Assembly (NCBI RefSeq): GCF_002028425.1
Contig: NZ_CP020042.1
Span: 3,472,001-3,536,000, forward strand
Source of the DNA: Streptomyces katrae
Lineage (GTDB): Bacteria > Actinomycetota > Actinomycetes > Streptomycetales > Streptomycetaceae
Length of the DNA: 64,000 nucleotides
Direction of reading: 5' to 3'
The notes beneath the pieces were generated by a model. It searched no databases, was not told the DNA's origin, and worked only from the letters and a program-made list of their open reading frames with translations. The translations under genes and the position numbers were made by a program. This document shows, in pieces, positions 1 to 8,592 of this stretch. Numbering within the stretch: position 1 is the stretch's first letter; each line of letters opens with the position of its first letter.

Positions 1-1306
1 CGGCGATGTTGCCGCGCAGGACGGCGAGGCCGCCGTCCTTGGAGTAGGCGTGCTGCACGGAGCGGATGCAGCCGCCCTCGGCGTCGAGGTCGAGGGTCTC
101 CCAGCGCTCGGACTGGGAGAAGGCGGTCGCGGAGCGCTTGCAGCCGGGGGCCGCGTGCCACAGCTCCATGGCCTCCTCGGACGCCGTGCCGGAGCGGGCG
201 TCCCACTTCGCGAGCCAGTCCTCCAGGCCCTTCGAGTGGACGGTGGTGACGTCCTTGTTGAGGAGCCCGCCGCGGTGCAGCTCGCCGAGGATGGCGGGGA
301 TGCCGCCGGCGCGGTGCACGTCCTCCATGTAGTACGTGCCGCCGGGGGCGACGTTCGGGGCGACCTTGGCCAGGCAGGGGACGCGGCGCGAGACGGCGTC
401 GATGTCCTTGAGGTCGTAGTCCAGGCCCGCCTCCTGCGCGGCGGCCAGCAGGTGCAGGATCGTGTTGGTCGAGCCGCCCATGGCGATGTCCAGGGCCATC
501 GCGTTCTCGAAGGCCTCGCGGGTGGCGATGTTGCGCGGCAGGACCGACTCGTCGCCGTCCTCGTAGTAGCGCTTGGTGATCTCCACGACCGTGCGGCCGG
601 CGTCCTCGTACAGGGCGCGGCGGGCGGTGTGCGTGGCGAGGACGGAGCCGTTGCCGGGGAGGGCGAGGCCGATGGCCTCGGCGAGGCAGTTCATCGAGTT
701 GGCGGTGAACATGCCGGAACAGGAGCCGCAGGTCGGGCAGGCGTTCTCCTCGATGCGCAGGATGTCCGCGTCCGAGACGTTCTCGTTGGAGGCGTCGACC
801 ATGGCGTCGATCAGGTCGAGCTTGCGGACGGTGCCGTCGACGAGGGTGGCCTGGCCGGCCTCCATCGGGCCGCCGGAGACGAACACGACGGGGATGTTGA
901 GGCGCATCGCGGCCATCAGCATGCCCGGGGTGATCTTGTCGCAGTTGGAGATGCAGATCAGCGCGTCCGCGCAGTGCGCCTCGACCATGTACTCGACGCT
1001 GTCCGCGATCAGGTCGCGGGAGGGCAGGGAGTACAGCATGCCGGCGTGGCCCATGGCGATGCCGTCGTCGACGGCGATCGTGTTGAACTCGCGCGGGATG
1101 GCGCCGGCGGCGCGGATGGCGTCGGAGACGATGCGTCCGACGGGGGCCAGGTGGGTGTGGCCGGGGACGAACTCGGTGAAGGAGTTGGCGACCGCGATGA
1201 TCGGCTTGCCGATGTCCTCGCTCGCTACGCCCGACGCGCGCATCAGCGCACGAGCGCCTGCCATGTTGCGGCCGTGGGTGACGGTGCGGGACCTCAGCTC
1301 GGGCAT
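1..1306 (-). CDS. ilvD: Dihydroxy-acid dehydratase, 3' end missing
   Basis: IlvD dehydrates 2,3-dihydroxy-isovalerate and 2,3-dihydroxy-3-methylvalerate to 2-oxo acids in valine and isoleucine synthesis, using a cytosolic Fe-S enzyme. The translation opens [17 protein letters not shown], then shows [13 protein letters not shown] and the cysteine motif [20 protein letters not shown], all typical of the IlvD/Edd family. The start is the ATG at 1306. About 435 codons are present out of roughly 615 expected. The C-terminus runs off the left edge, so this is truncated by the window, not broken. A TetR gene lies upstream on the same strand, and an inverted repeat at 1397-1417 sits in the intervening leader. 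Family assignment is firm; which cluster type it carries cannot be seen. Confidence 0.95.
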   Translation of the reverse strand, partial: MPELRSRTVTHGRNMAGARALMRASGVASEDIGKPIIAVANSFTEFVPGHTHLAPVGRIVSDAIRAAGAIPREFNTIAVDDGIAMGHAGMLYSLPSRDLIADSVEYMVEAHCADALICISNCDKITPGMLMAAMRLNIPVVFVSGGPMEAGQATLVDGTVRKLDLIDAMVDASNENVSDADILRIEENACPTCGSCSGMFTANSMNCLAEAIGLALPGNGSVLATHTARRALYEDAGRTVVEITKRYYEDGDESVLPRNIATREAFENAMALDIAMGGSTNTILHLLAAAQEAGLDYDLKDIDAVSRRVPCLAKVAPNVAPGGTYYMEDVHRAGGIPAILGELHRGGLLNKDVTTVHSKGLEDWLAKWDARSGTASEEAMELWHAAPGCKRSATAFSQSERWETLDLDAEGGCIRSVQHAYSKDGGLAVLRGNIA

Positions 1307-1396
1307 GCGGTTTCACTCCCCATGAGTGCGGCTGCGCGTACGGTCAGCCGCGACTGCGGATATGGCTCGGTTACGAGGCTACGCCCAACGCCCGCG

Positions 1397-1417
1397 ATCC
1401 GGACACCTGGTCCGGAT
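1397..1417. promoter_or_regulatory. Perfect 8-bp inverted repeat upstream of ilvD
   Basis: Arms ATCCGGAC and GTCCGGAT are separated by the 5-nt spacer ACCTG. The repeat lies between the TetR stop at 1456 and the ilvD start at 1306. Its size suits a dimeric repressor operator, possibly for the adjacent TetR protein. It could also be a weak terminator for the TetR gene, but no T-run follows. Confidence 0.35.
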
Positions 1418-1455
1418 GCCGGGACGGCGGGGTCGCTCCTCGGTCACCGTCCCGC

Positions 1456-2079
1456 TCAGGCCTCGGTGAGGTAGCGCTGGAGGGTCGGGGCCACCAGGGC
1501 CACGATCTCCTCCGGGTCCGCCGACGCGAGGGGCTCGATCTGCACCACGTACCGCACGAAGGCGATCCCGATCAGGTGCGAGGCCGCCAGCTCGGCGCGG
1601 AAGGTCGGCTCCGGGACGTCGAGGTCGGCGGCGACCCGCTCCAGGACCCGCCGCAGGATCAGCCCCCGCAGCACCTTCGCGGCCGCCTCGTGGGTGAGCG
1701 CGGAGCGGATCACGGCGAGGAGGGGGGCGCGCGTGGCCGGGTTCTCCCACACCCCGAGGAAGTAGCGGGCCAGCCGCTCCCCGATGCCGTCCGGGCCCTC
1801 GCCGACGACGGCCGGGACCACAAGGGCGGGCTCCATGGTGACCTCGATGGCGGCGGCGAACAGGTCGTCCTTGCTGCCGAAGTAGTGGTGCACCAGCGCC
1901 GGGTCCACCCCGGCCACCTTCGCGATGCCGCGCACGGAGGTCTTGTCGTACCCGCGCTCCGCGAACACCTCGCGGGCGGCGAGCCGGATCCGCTCCTGCG
2001 TGCCCGGCCCCTCCTCCGCCTCGTCCTGCCGGGGCCGCCCGGGCCCGCGCCGCCGCCGGACCGGCTCGGCGCCGCTCAT
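1456..2079 (-). CDS. TetR/AcrR-family transcriptional regulator
   Basis: A one-component repressor-type regulator of 207 aa. After a basic, Pro/Gly-rich N-terminus, residues ~28-75 form the TetR helix-turn-helix: [19 protein letters not shown], then [19 protein letters not shown]. The rest is a helical ligand-binding domain with no recognisable specificity. The start at 2079 is chosen because its ATG overlaps the TGA of the upstream isomerase-like gene (ATGA, 2076-2079), which indicates translational coupling. An in-frame extension further upstream would lie inside that gene and is not coding. Its target could be its own operon or ilvD downstream. The ligand is unknown. Confidence 0.9.
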   Translation of the reverse strand: MSGAEPVRRRRGPGRPRQDEAEEGPGTQERIRLAAREVFAERGYDKTSVRGIAKVAGVDPALVHHYFGSKDDLFAAAIEVTMEPALVVPAVVGEGPDGIGERLARYFLGVWENPATRAPLLAVIRSALTHEAAAKVLRGLILRRVLERVAADLDVPEPTFRAELAASHLIGIAFVRYVVQIEPLASADPEEIVALVAPTLQRYLTEA

Positions 2080-2885
2080 CGGGGCCCGACCGCCAGGTGC
2101 CGGCGCGTGAAGGCCAGGGCCTCGGCGAGATCGGCCTCGCGCTCGGCGGCGGACATGGCGCGCCGCGTGTTGACCTCGATGACGATGTGCCCGTCGAAGG
2201 TACTGCGGGCCAGGCCGGCCAGCAGCTCGGCGCAGGGCTGCGTACCGCGCCCGGGGACGAGGTGCTCGTCCTTGGCGGAGCCGTTGCCGTCGGCGAGGTG
2301 GATGTGGGCGAGGCGGTCGCCCATGCGGTCGATCATGGCGGTGGCGTCGGTGCGGGCGGTGGCGGTGTGCGACAGGTCGACGGTGAAGTGCCGGTAGTCG
2401 TCCTTGGTCACGTCCCACTCGGGCGCGTAGGCGAGCATCTCGCGGTCGCGGTAGCGCCAGGGGTACATGTTCTCGACGGCGAACCGGACGTCGGTCTCGT
2501 CCGCCATCCGCCAGATCCCGGTCACGAAGTCCCGCGCGTACTGGCGCTGCCACCGGAACGGCGGGTGCACGACGACGGTGGACGCCCCCAGCTTCTCGGC
2601 GGCGGCCTGGGCGCGCTGCAGCTTGGTCCAGGGGTCGGTGGACCACACCCGCTGGGTGATCAGCAGGCAGGGCGCGTGCACGGCGAGGATCGGCACCTGG
2701 TGGTGGTCCGACAGCCGGCGCAGGGCTTCGATGTCCTGACTGACCGGGTCCGTCCAGACCATGACCTCGACGCCGTCGTAGCCGAGGCGGGCGGCGATCT
2801 CGAAGGCCGTCGCCGTGGACTCCGGGTAGACGGAGGCGGTGGACAGGGCGACTTTCGGGGCACTGCTGCTCGGATTACGGACCAC
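2076..2885 (-). CDS. Sugar phosphate isomerase/epimerase (xylose isomerase-like TIM barrel)
   Basis: A 269-aa protein of the AP-endonuclease-2/sugar-phosphate-isomerase TIM-barrel superfamily. These are metal-dependent enzymes that interconvert sugars or act on inositol-type substrates. Visible are [11 protein letters not shown] near the N-terminus, [18 protein letters not shown] (strand-end Glu), FTVDLSHTA and HIHLADGNG (Asp and His metal ligands), and HIVIEVNTR near the C-terminus. Length fits the family. It shares a 4-base overlap with the downstream TetR gene, so the two form an operon. The substrate cannot be told from sequence. Confidence 0.85.
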   Translation of the reverse strand: MVRNPSSSAPKVALSTASVYPESTATAFEIAARLGYDGVEVMVWTDPVSQDIEALRRLSDHHQVPILAVHAPCLLITQRVWSTDPWTKLQRAQAAAEKLGASTVVVHPPFRWQRQYARDFVTGIWRMADETDVRFAVENMYPWRYRDREMLAYAPEWDVTKDDYRHFTVDLSHTATARTDATAMIDRMGDRLAHIHLADGNGSAKDEHLVPGRGTQPCAELLAGLARSTFDGHIVIEVNTRRAMSAAEREADLAEALAFTRRHLAVGPR

Positions 2886-3096
2886 GGAGCCAGATTACGG
2901 TCCTGCCGCCCGCGCCCCGGCACACAAACCCACTCTCGTCATACTTTTCACATCGACCCGCCGCCCGTGCCTGCGGCCCCGGTGAGGGAATCGGCCACGC
3001 ACGGCGGAATCGAGCAGTCTGCGACGATCCGCCCCCTCCCTGCGGCCGCGCCCACCGTCCTGGAGCCCCTGACCAGCCACCGGGACGGAGCAACCC

Positions 3097-3284
3097 ATGG
3101 CCCCCCTGATCCCCTTCGACGCCGTGGTCCACTGTCGTTCGAGTTCGGCCCCGAGGGCCACACCCTCGGCGTACGGGTGACCGAAACCCCCGGGACGGTC
3201 CTCGCCGCCTGCCAGACCCGCGACCTGGCCCGGCACTTCGCGATCCCGACGGCCGAGTTCGTGGCCCAGACCCCTTCCTCCTAG
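3097..3284 (+). pseudogene. Small gene apparently split by a frameshift
   Basis: An ATG at 3097 follows a good ribosome binding site (GGGACGGAG, 6 nt away) and reads MAPLIPFDAVVH with GC-rich third positions, then drifts and stops near 3180. From about 3132 another frame takes over (SFEFGPEGHTLGVRVTETPG... to a TAG at 3284), again with strong Streptomyces codon bias but without its own start. Joining the frames near 3131-3135 would give a protein of about 60 aa. I do not recognise it. It is either a recent pseudogene, a sequencing error, or two unrelated short readings. It lies just downstream of the convergently read XRE regulator. Confidence 0.4.
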
Positions 3285-3301
3285 GGAGTCCCGCTCCCCC
3301 A

Positions 3302-4645
3302 TCACCCCTTGAGCGCGCCCACCGCCCGGGCGCGTTCGCGGAGGTCGCGGACCGCGCGGACGGAGGCGTGGGGGCGCAGGCGGAGGTTCATCACCTCGAA
3401 GTGCTCGTCCCCGCGCGCCGACGAGAGCACCTCGTACTCGTCGAGGAACCTCGCCCACGACTCGCAGGCCGCCTCCACGTGCCCGATCGACAACTGCCGC
3501 TGGGCGAGCAGCCCGTACGCGTGCAGGCGGCCCTGCCGCTCCTGCGCCGGCTGGACCCGGATCGACTCCCGGAGTGTACGGACCGACCCCGGGACGTCCT
3601 TGGTCTCGTTCAGCACGTGCGCGACGTGGAAGAGATACGCCGTCCGGTCGTACCCGCCCACCGACTCCCGCCGGTCGTCGGCCCGGGCCAGCGCCTCCTC
3701 GGCCTCCCGCAGCCGGGCGAAGGCCTGCCGCTTGTCCCCCACCATCGCCGCCCCGTGCGCCTGCTGCCCGCGCAGGAACGCGACCAGGCGCGGCCCGGCG
3801 ACGGGGGCGGCCTCGGCCGCCGAGTCCGCGAGCTCCAGGGCCCGGCGGCCGTAGCCGAGGTTGGAGGCCTGGAGGGACATCCCGCGCAGGGTGCGGCAGT
3901 ACGTGACGTGGTCCTCCGCCTCCCCGGCGAGCTTGAGTGCGGACACGTAGTAGTCCTGCCCGAGCCGGTGCCGGCGCTCGTACATCGCCATCCACCCGGT
4001 CAGGTACACGAGGTCGGAGGCAGCCGCGAGCAGGCTCCGCCGCACCGGCGCCGCGGCCTCCGCCTTCAGCCAGGGCCCGACCGTGTTCACCAGGAAGGCC
4101 GCCGCCATCGGCCGGGCGTGCCCGGCGCCGAGCTCGTCGAGGATGTCGGCGATCCGGTCCGTCATCGCCGCCACGGCATCCACCTGCGCCTGCCCGACCC
4201 GGGTCGTTGCCTTGCCGGGCCTTACCGGCTCGGGGCTGTCGGCCCGTGCCAGGGTCGGGAAGAGGGGGATGGCGAGGGCGGCGGAGAAGACACCCGCCGC
4301 GATCACCCGCCGCCGCGAGGGGTCCATGTCGGCCCGCCCCAGGTCGACCAGTTCCCGCACGGTGTCCTCGTCCTCCACCGCGCCCGGCGGCGTGAGACCG
4401 GCCTCGGCGTAGCTGACCGGGCGGGCGAGCTTGCGCTCGAACACCTCGATGATCAGAGCCCTGACCTGTGGGCGGGGCTGGTGCCCCGCCACCCACTGGG
4501 AGACGGCCGGCTGCCCGTACTTGAGGGTGAGCCCGGCCTCCGCGCCGACGCGGTTCACGATCGAGGCGAACTGGCTTCTCGACCATCCGGCCTGCTCGAG
4601 CAGGAGGTTCAGACCGGTGTTGGGCGTACGTGAGCGTCGAGCCAT
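3302..4645 (-). CDS. XRE-type helix-turn-helix regulator with long helical C-terminal domain
   Basis: A 447-aa cytosolic regulator. The first ~75 residues carry a Cro/C1-like DNA-binding region: LLLEQAGWSRSQFASIVNRV and QPAVSQWVAGHQPRPQVRAL. The remaining ~350 residues are Ala/Arg/Leu-rich helices resembling the TPR-like domains of many Streptomyces regulators, with a short hydrophobic stretch near VIAAGVFSAALAIPLF. The start is the ATG at 4645 (MARRSRTPNTG); an upstream extension to 4675 lacks support. It is divergent from two very small genes, an arrangement common for Streptomyces regulators paired with small partners. Ligand and targets are unknown. Confidence 0.8.
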   Translation of the reverse strand: MARRSRTPNTGLNLLLEQAGWSRSQFASIVNRVGAEAGLTLKYGQPAVSQWVAGHQPRPQVRALIIEVFERKLARPVSYAEAGLTPPGAVEDEDTVRELVDLGRADMDPSRRRVIAAGVFSAALAIPLFPTLARADSPEPVRPGKATTRVGQAQVDAVAAMTDRIADILDELGAGHARPMAAAFLVNTVGPWLKAEAAAPVRRSLLAAASDLVYLTGWMAMYERRHRLGQDYYVSALKLAGEAEDHVTYCRTLRGMSLQASNLGYGRRALELADSAAEAAPVAGPRLVAFLRGQQAHGAAMVGDKRQAFARLREAEEALARADDRRESVGGYDRTAYLFHVAHVLNETKDVPGSVRTLRESIRVQPAQERQGRLHAYGLLAQRQLSIGHVEAACESWARFLDEYEVLSSARGDEHFEVMNLRLRPHASVRAVRDLRERARAVGALKG

Positions 4646-4794
4646 GACAACTCCCCACACGTGCATGACATGCATGCTTCTCCGACTCCTCCACGGTACT
4701 CGCGCCGGGGGTGCGCGCGGTTACCTCTTCACATCACGCAGTGACGGGACGGAAGTTGGCCGTCCCACCGACGAGGGCAGGGAGCAACCCACCC

Positions 4795-4953
4795 ATGACC
4801 AGCCGCACCACCGAAGGCCACTCCCGGGGCGTACTCGGCATCGACACGTCGGACGGCCCCGAGCCGAGCCATGACCTCCTCGAGCGGGCGCGGCGCGGCT
4901 GGGTCCGCTTCGTCGCCTCCCTGGAGGAGGGGGCGACGTCCGATGAGCGCTGA
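4795..4953 (+). CDS. Small hypothetical protein, 52 aa
   Basis: Reads MTSRTTEGHSRGVLGIDTSD and ends VASLEEGATSDER. A purine-rich site (GGCAGGGAG, 4776-4784) precedes the ATG by about 10 nt. Composition is polar, with no signal or membrane segment. It overlaps the start of the next small gene by 11 bases, so the pair is probably translated together. I do not recognise the family. The divergent XRE regulator suggests a regulator with accessory small proteins. Confidence 0.55.
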   Translation: MTSRTTEGHSRGVLGIDTSDGPEPSHDLLERARRGWVRFVASLEEGATSDER

Positions 4954-5155
4954 GCGGTACGAATACGTGCCCCACCGCCTGCTGCGTCGTCGGGTGCGCG
5001 ACATCGCGTCGGGGGTGGAGGGGGAGCTGATGGCCGTGATCAACGAAGACGTCTCGAACTCACCGCTCCAGGAGCACTGGGTGGAACTGGCCTACATCCG
5101 CAACGCCTCAGGCCGCGAGTTCACCACAGCGGCGGCCAACGTCGTACCTGCCTGA
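4943..5155 (+). CDS. Small hypothetical protein, 70 aa
   Basis: Reads MSAERYEYVPHRLLRRRVRD and ends with ASGREFTTAAANVVPA. The GGAGGAGG run at 4923-4930 is a strong ribosome site 12 nt before the ATG. The gene overlaps the preceding 52-aa frame. It looks like a compact beta-rich cytosolic protein (HWVELAYIRNASGREFTT), but no family is recognised. It is the last gene before repeat array 1. Confidence 0.6.
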   Translation: MSAERYEYVPHRLLRRRVRDIASGVEGELMAVINEDVSNSPLQEHWVELAYIRNASGREFTTAAANVVPA

Positions 5156-5205
5156 CCCGGGGATGGGCGGCGGGACGGGGCCGGGGGAGGGCGGGGTCTG
5201 AGCCT

Positions 5206-5493
5206 GGCGGTCTCAGGGACGGGTTGGGGCTTTCCCGTCAGTCTCATCGTCCTTCCGCGTCGGGCCGCCCTGTCAAGGGCGCTCCTTCGTCGCGTCGCTT
5301 CGCGATCGCCTGCGGCGACCCTTGACAGGCCGTCCCGCCACGGAAAAACGAAGACTGCCGGGAAACCCCCAAACGAACGGGACGGACGTTCATAGGACAT
5401 ACGGCGGACTCAGCGACCAGCCGGGCGGTCGGGGGCCGCCACGCCAAGCGTCCGGGCCGACAGGATTGCCATCCGGGGCCGCGATCCGCGACA
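5206..5493 (+). repeat. Hairpin end element, copy A (left end of array 1)
   Basis: About 290 bp beginning GGCGGTCTCAGGGA and recurring in four places in this window (also 36452-36740 in the same orientation; 6245-6541 and 38142-38430 inverted). Its core, about 5226-5376, is a near-palindrome. The left arm (GGGGCTTTCCCGTCAGTCT and on) pairs with the right arm (ACTGCCGGGAAACCCCC) and closes on the 11-bp arms CCTGTCAAGGG (5269-5279) and CCCTTGACAGG (5319-5329). Such long inverted repeats without a transposase resemble a MITE or other passively mobilised hairpin. The copies differ by a few percent. Confidence 0.8.
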
Positions 5494-6244
5494 GATCGCT
5501 ACGCGCTCCTCCCGTCTCAGCGTCCGCCGCCTGTCTGGGGTCGTTGCCCGCACCCAAGGGCGACGGAATCGGTATCGGGGTCCGGCAGGCGCGGCAAATC
5601 GCTACGCGCTCCTCTCTCCTCGGCGTCCGGCGGCCGTCCGGGGTCTCTGCCCGCAGGAAAGGGCGACAGATTCGTCATCCAGGACTGGTGGGCGCGGCAG
5701 ATCGCTACGCGCTCCTCGGATTCCGGCGTCCGCGACCCGTCTGGGGCTGATGCCTGCACCCAAGGGCGACGGGATCGGCACCGGGGCACGGCAGGCGCCC
5801 CAGATCGCTACGCGCGCCTCGAATTCCGGCGTCCGACGACCGTCCGGGGCCGCTGCCCGCACGAAATGCCAACTGGGCCGTCATCCGGGGCCGATGGGCG
5901 CGGCAGATCGCTACGCGCGCCTCTCTCCTCGGCGTCCGCTGCCCGTCTGGGGCCGCTGCCTGCACCAAATGCCAACCAGAGGAACAACCGGAAGCAATAG
6001 GCGCCCAAGATCGCTACGCGCTGCCGAGATCTCGGCGTCCGGGCGCCGTCTTGGGCCGGTGGCGGCACCAAATGCCGGACCGCAGGGCATCCCGGCCCAA
6101 GACGGCCGCCGGACGCCGAGGAAACAGAAGCGCGTAGCGATCTTGGGCGCCTGGGGTGGCCGGATGGGCCTCTCATCGGCATTTGGTGCAGGTATCAGCC
6201 CCGACGGCCGTCGGACGCCGGGACGGGAGGAGCGCGTAGCGATC
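5494..6244. repeat. Repeat array 1: 103-bp units, six forward then two inverted
   Basis: The core GATCGCTACGCGCTCCTC begins at 5494, 5597, 5700, 5803, 5906 and 6009 (exactly 103 bp apart, minor variants). It then appears reversed, ending at 6142 and 6244. Each unit also has a second conserved block (CCGTCTGGGGC, then TGCCTGCACCAAATGCC) separated by variable sequence. A 103-bp period shifts the frame every unit, so the open frames here are not protein repeats. The turn from forward to inverted units (about 6001-6150) forms a large palindrome. I do not know a described family for it. Confidence 0.85.
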
Positions 6245-6541
6245 TGCGGCGGGACGGCCGGGCCCCCGGCCCCGGCGCTTGGGCCGAGGGCCCGGATGCC
6301 CGGCGAGGCGGCCCCCGACCTCCCCGCCTGGGCGCTGATCCCGCCGAATGTCCGACTCTGGACCGGACCGTTCCTCTGGGGGCTTCCCGGCAGTCCTTGT
6401 CTTTTCGGTCCGGGACGCCCTGTCAAGGGTCGCCGCAGGCGATCGCGCAGCGACGCGACGAAGGAGCGCCCTTGACAGGGCGGCCCGGACCGGAAGGACA
6501 GTGGGACTGACGGGAAGCCCCAGCCCCTCTCTGAGACCGCC
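6245..6541 (-). repeat. Hairpin end element, copy B (right end of array 1, inverted)
   Basis: An inverted, more diverged copy of the element at 5206-5493. It keeps the CCTGTCAAGGG / CCCTTGACAGG arms (about 6419-6478) and ends in CTGAGACCGCC at 6541. With copy A it brackets array 1 like a pair of terminal inverted repeats. Downstream, 6542-6750 is GC-rich non-coding DNA in which I see nothing further. Confidence 0.75.
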
Positions 6542-6750
6542 CGGCCGGGACCCCGCCCACCCCAGGTCCCGCCCGGCCCTCCGCTGCCGTCCGGCGGGGT
6601 CGGCGCCCCGCGCCGCCCCGCACCCGGGGAGGCGGGTGGGCAGCCACCGCCCGGCCCCCGGCCCGTCGAGGGGGAGATGGCGGGCCCGCGCCGCGAGCTC
6701 CGTATCGGCGGCGGGCCCACGCCGCGAGGGCCCGGGCCGCCGGCCCGGCC

Positions 6751-7677
6751 CTACGGCAGGTGGTCCAGGCGGCGGAGGATGACGCCCTCGCGGAGGGCCC
6801 AGGGGCAGATCTCCAGGGTGTCCACGCCGAAGAGGTCCATCGCCGCCTCCGCGACCAGGGCGCCCGCCAGGAGCTGGGAGGCGCGGCCGTCCGAGACGCC
6901 CGGCAGGGTGGAACGTTCCGCCGTCGTCATCGCCGTCAGGCGGGGGACCCATTCCTCCAGGGACTTCCGCGTCAGGTCGCGCTGGACGTACAGGCCGTCG
7001 GCCTCGCGGGCCGCGCCGGCGATGCGGGCCAGCTGCTTGAAGGTCTTGGACGTGGCCACCACGTGGTCCGGCACCCCGAAGCGGCTGAACTCGCCGACCG
7101 TCCGGGCGATCTGGGCCCGCACGTGCCGCCGCAGCGCCTTCACGTCCGCCGGGTCCGGCGGGTCGGCCGGGAGCCAGGCGGAGGTGAGGCGGCCCGCGCC
7201 GAGGGGGAGGGAGACGGCGGCGTCGGGGTCCTCGTCGATGCCGAACGCGATCTCCAGCGAGCCCCCGCCGATGTCGAGGACCAGCAGCTTGCCCGCCGAC
7301 CAGCCGAACCACCGCCGGACGGCGAGGAAGGTCAGCCGGGCCTCGTCCTCCCCGCTGAGCACCGGCAGCTCGACGCCGGTCTCGGCCTTGACGCGGGCCA
7401 GGACCTCGTCGGCGTTGGGAGCCTCGCGGACGGCACTGGTCGCGAAGGGGAGGACGTCCTCGCAGCCCTTGTCCTCGGCCGCCTGCACGGCCTCACCGAT
7501 GACGGAGACCAGGCGCTCGACGCCCTCCGGGGTGATCGCTCCGCGCTCGTCGAGCAGCTCCGCGAGCCGCAGCTGCTCCTTGTGGGAGTGCGCGGGCAGC
7601 GGGCGCGCGCCGGGGTGCGCGTCCACCACCAGCAGGTGGACCGTGTTCGAACCCACATCCAGGACACCGAGTCTCAT
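6751..7677 (-). CDS. Ppx/GppA-family phosphatase
   Basis: A 308-aa member of the exopolyphosphatase/guanosine pentaphosphate phosphohydrolase family, which hydrolyses polyphosphate or pppGpp in the cytosol. The ASKHA phosphate-binding motifs are clear: [13 protein letters not shown] at residues 7-19 and [13 protein letters not shown] near 140-152. [13 protein letters not shown] is the usual linker motif. The length matches the short actinobacterial form without the C-terminal HD domain. Start ATG at 7677. It is divergent from the gene at 7734 across a 56-bp gap. The sequence does not tell Ppx from GppA activity. Confidence 0.9.
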   Translation of the reverse strand: MRLGVLDVGSNTVHLLVVDAHPGARPLPAHSHKEQLRLAELLDERGAITPEGVERLVSVIGEAVQAAEDKGCEDVLPFATSAVREAPNADEVLARVKAETGVELPVLSGEDEARLTFLAVRRWFGWSAGKLLVLDIGGGSLEIAFGIDEDPDAAVSLPLGAGRLTSAWLPADPPDPADVKALRRHVRAQIARTVGEFSRFGVPDHVVATSKTFKQLARIAGAAREADGLYVQRDLTRKSLEEWVPRLTAMTTAERSTLPGVSDGRASQLLAGALVAEAAMDLFGVDTLEICPWALREGVILRRLDHLP

Positions 7678-7733
7678 ACGGGAAACGCTACTGGGCCGGA
7701 CGCGGGGCAGTGGAGTAAGGGGCGCTTAGGCTG

Positions 7734-8540
7734 GTGTTTGTGCCAAATACGAAGAAGGCCAGCAAGAACCAGTCGAAGAAGAACAAGGACAAAGTGGCGG
7801 ACGAGAAGGGGCTCGACTTCCCCCGGGCCTGGGTGGAGTTCCCCGATCCCGCCGACGAGGAGCAGGTCTTCCGCTGTGACCTGACCTGGCTGACCTCCCG
7901 CTGGACGTGCATTTTCGGCAGCGGCTGCCAGGGCATCCAGGCGGGCCGGGCCTCGGACGGCTGCTGCACGCTGGGCGCGCACTTCTCCGACGAGGACGAC
8001 GAGCAGCGGGTCGCCGAGCACGTGGCGCGGCTCACACCGGAGCTGTGGCAGTTCCACGACGTCGGCAGCGAGAGCGGCTGGACGCAGCTCGACGACGACG
8101 GGGAGAAGCAGACCCGCCGCTGGGACGGGGCGTGCATCTTCCTGAACCGGCCCGGCTTCCCGGCCGGGGCGGGCTGCTCGCTGCACATCCTGGCGCTCAA
8201 GAGCGGGCAGGAGCCGCTGGAGACCAAGCCGGACGTGTGCTGGCAGCTGCCGATCCGGCGTACGTACGACTGGATCGACCGGCCGGACGACACGCGGGTG
8301 CTCCAGGTGTCGATCGGGGAGTACGACCGGCGTGGCTGGGGGCCGGGCGGGCACGACCTGCACTGGTGGTGCACGTCGGCGACGTCCGCGCACGGGGCCG
8401 GTGAGCCGGTGTACGTGTCCTACCGGGCGGAGCTGACGGAGCTGATGGGGCCGCAGGCGTACGCGGAGCTGGTGAAGCTGTGCGAGGCGCGGCTGGCGTC
8501 GCTGCTGCCGATGGCCCCGCACCCCGCCGATCCGGCGTAG
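7734..8540 (+). CDS. Conserved cysteine-rich protein (DUF3109/YkgJ-like)
   Basis: A 268-aa cytosolic protein with a lysine-rich N-terminus ([14 protein letters not shown]). Cysteines in [22 protein letters not shown] and [10 protein letters not shown], plus later ones in CSLHILAL and DVCW, recall the zinc/iron-chelating YkgJ/DUF3109 proteins, whose biochemical role is poorly known. The GTG at 7734 follows GGAGTAAGGGG by about 11 nt; a second GTG at 7740 is nearly as good. The gene shares a short promoter region with the divergent Ppx/GppA gene and converges on the sigma-like gene. Confidence 0.65.
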   Translation: MFVPNTKKASKNQSKKNKDKVADEKGLDFPRAWVEFPDPADEEQVFRCDLTWLTSRWTCIFGSGCQGIQAGRASDGCCTLGAHFSDEDDEQRVAEHVARLTPELWQFHDVGSESGWTQLDDDGEKQTRRWDGACIFLNRPGFPAGAGCSLHILALKSGQEPLETKPDVCWQLPIRRTYDWIDRPDDTRVLQVSIGEYDRRGWGPGGHDLHWWCTSATSAHGAGEPVYVSYRAELTELMGPQAYAELVKLCEARLASLLPMAPHPADPA

Positions 8541-8562
8541 CTCCACGGCCCCCGCTCCCCCT

Positions 8563-8580
8563 GCGCCGGGGGCCCGGCGC
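8563..8580. terminator. Convergent-gene hairpin
   Basis: GCGCCGGG and CCCGGCGC are perfect 8-bp arms around two G residues, lying in the 52-bp gap between the convergent genes ending at 8540 and 8593. It probably serves both directions. There is no T-run, as is common in Streptomyces. Confidence 0.5.
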
Positions 8581-8592
8581 CCCCGCCCCGCC

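Noticed and set aside
5092..5400. A short frame starting MSYERPSRSFGGFPAV, repeated in the hairpin copies
   Set aside because: It recurs only because the hairpin element is repeated. The sequence is explained by the palindrome, and there is no independent sign of selection on the protein.
5494..6244. CRISPR array
   Set aside because: Conserved blocks span most of each unit, there are no unique spacers of standard size, orientation inverts midway, and no cas genes are near.
5322..6475. Several long open frames on both strands across array 1 (and similar ones at 36490-37230 and 37721-38392)
   Set aside because: The 103-bp period changes frame in every unit, none has a convincing ribosome site, and the high GC content suppresses stop codons.
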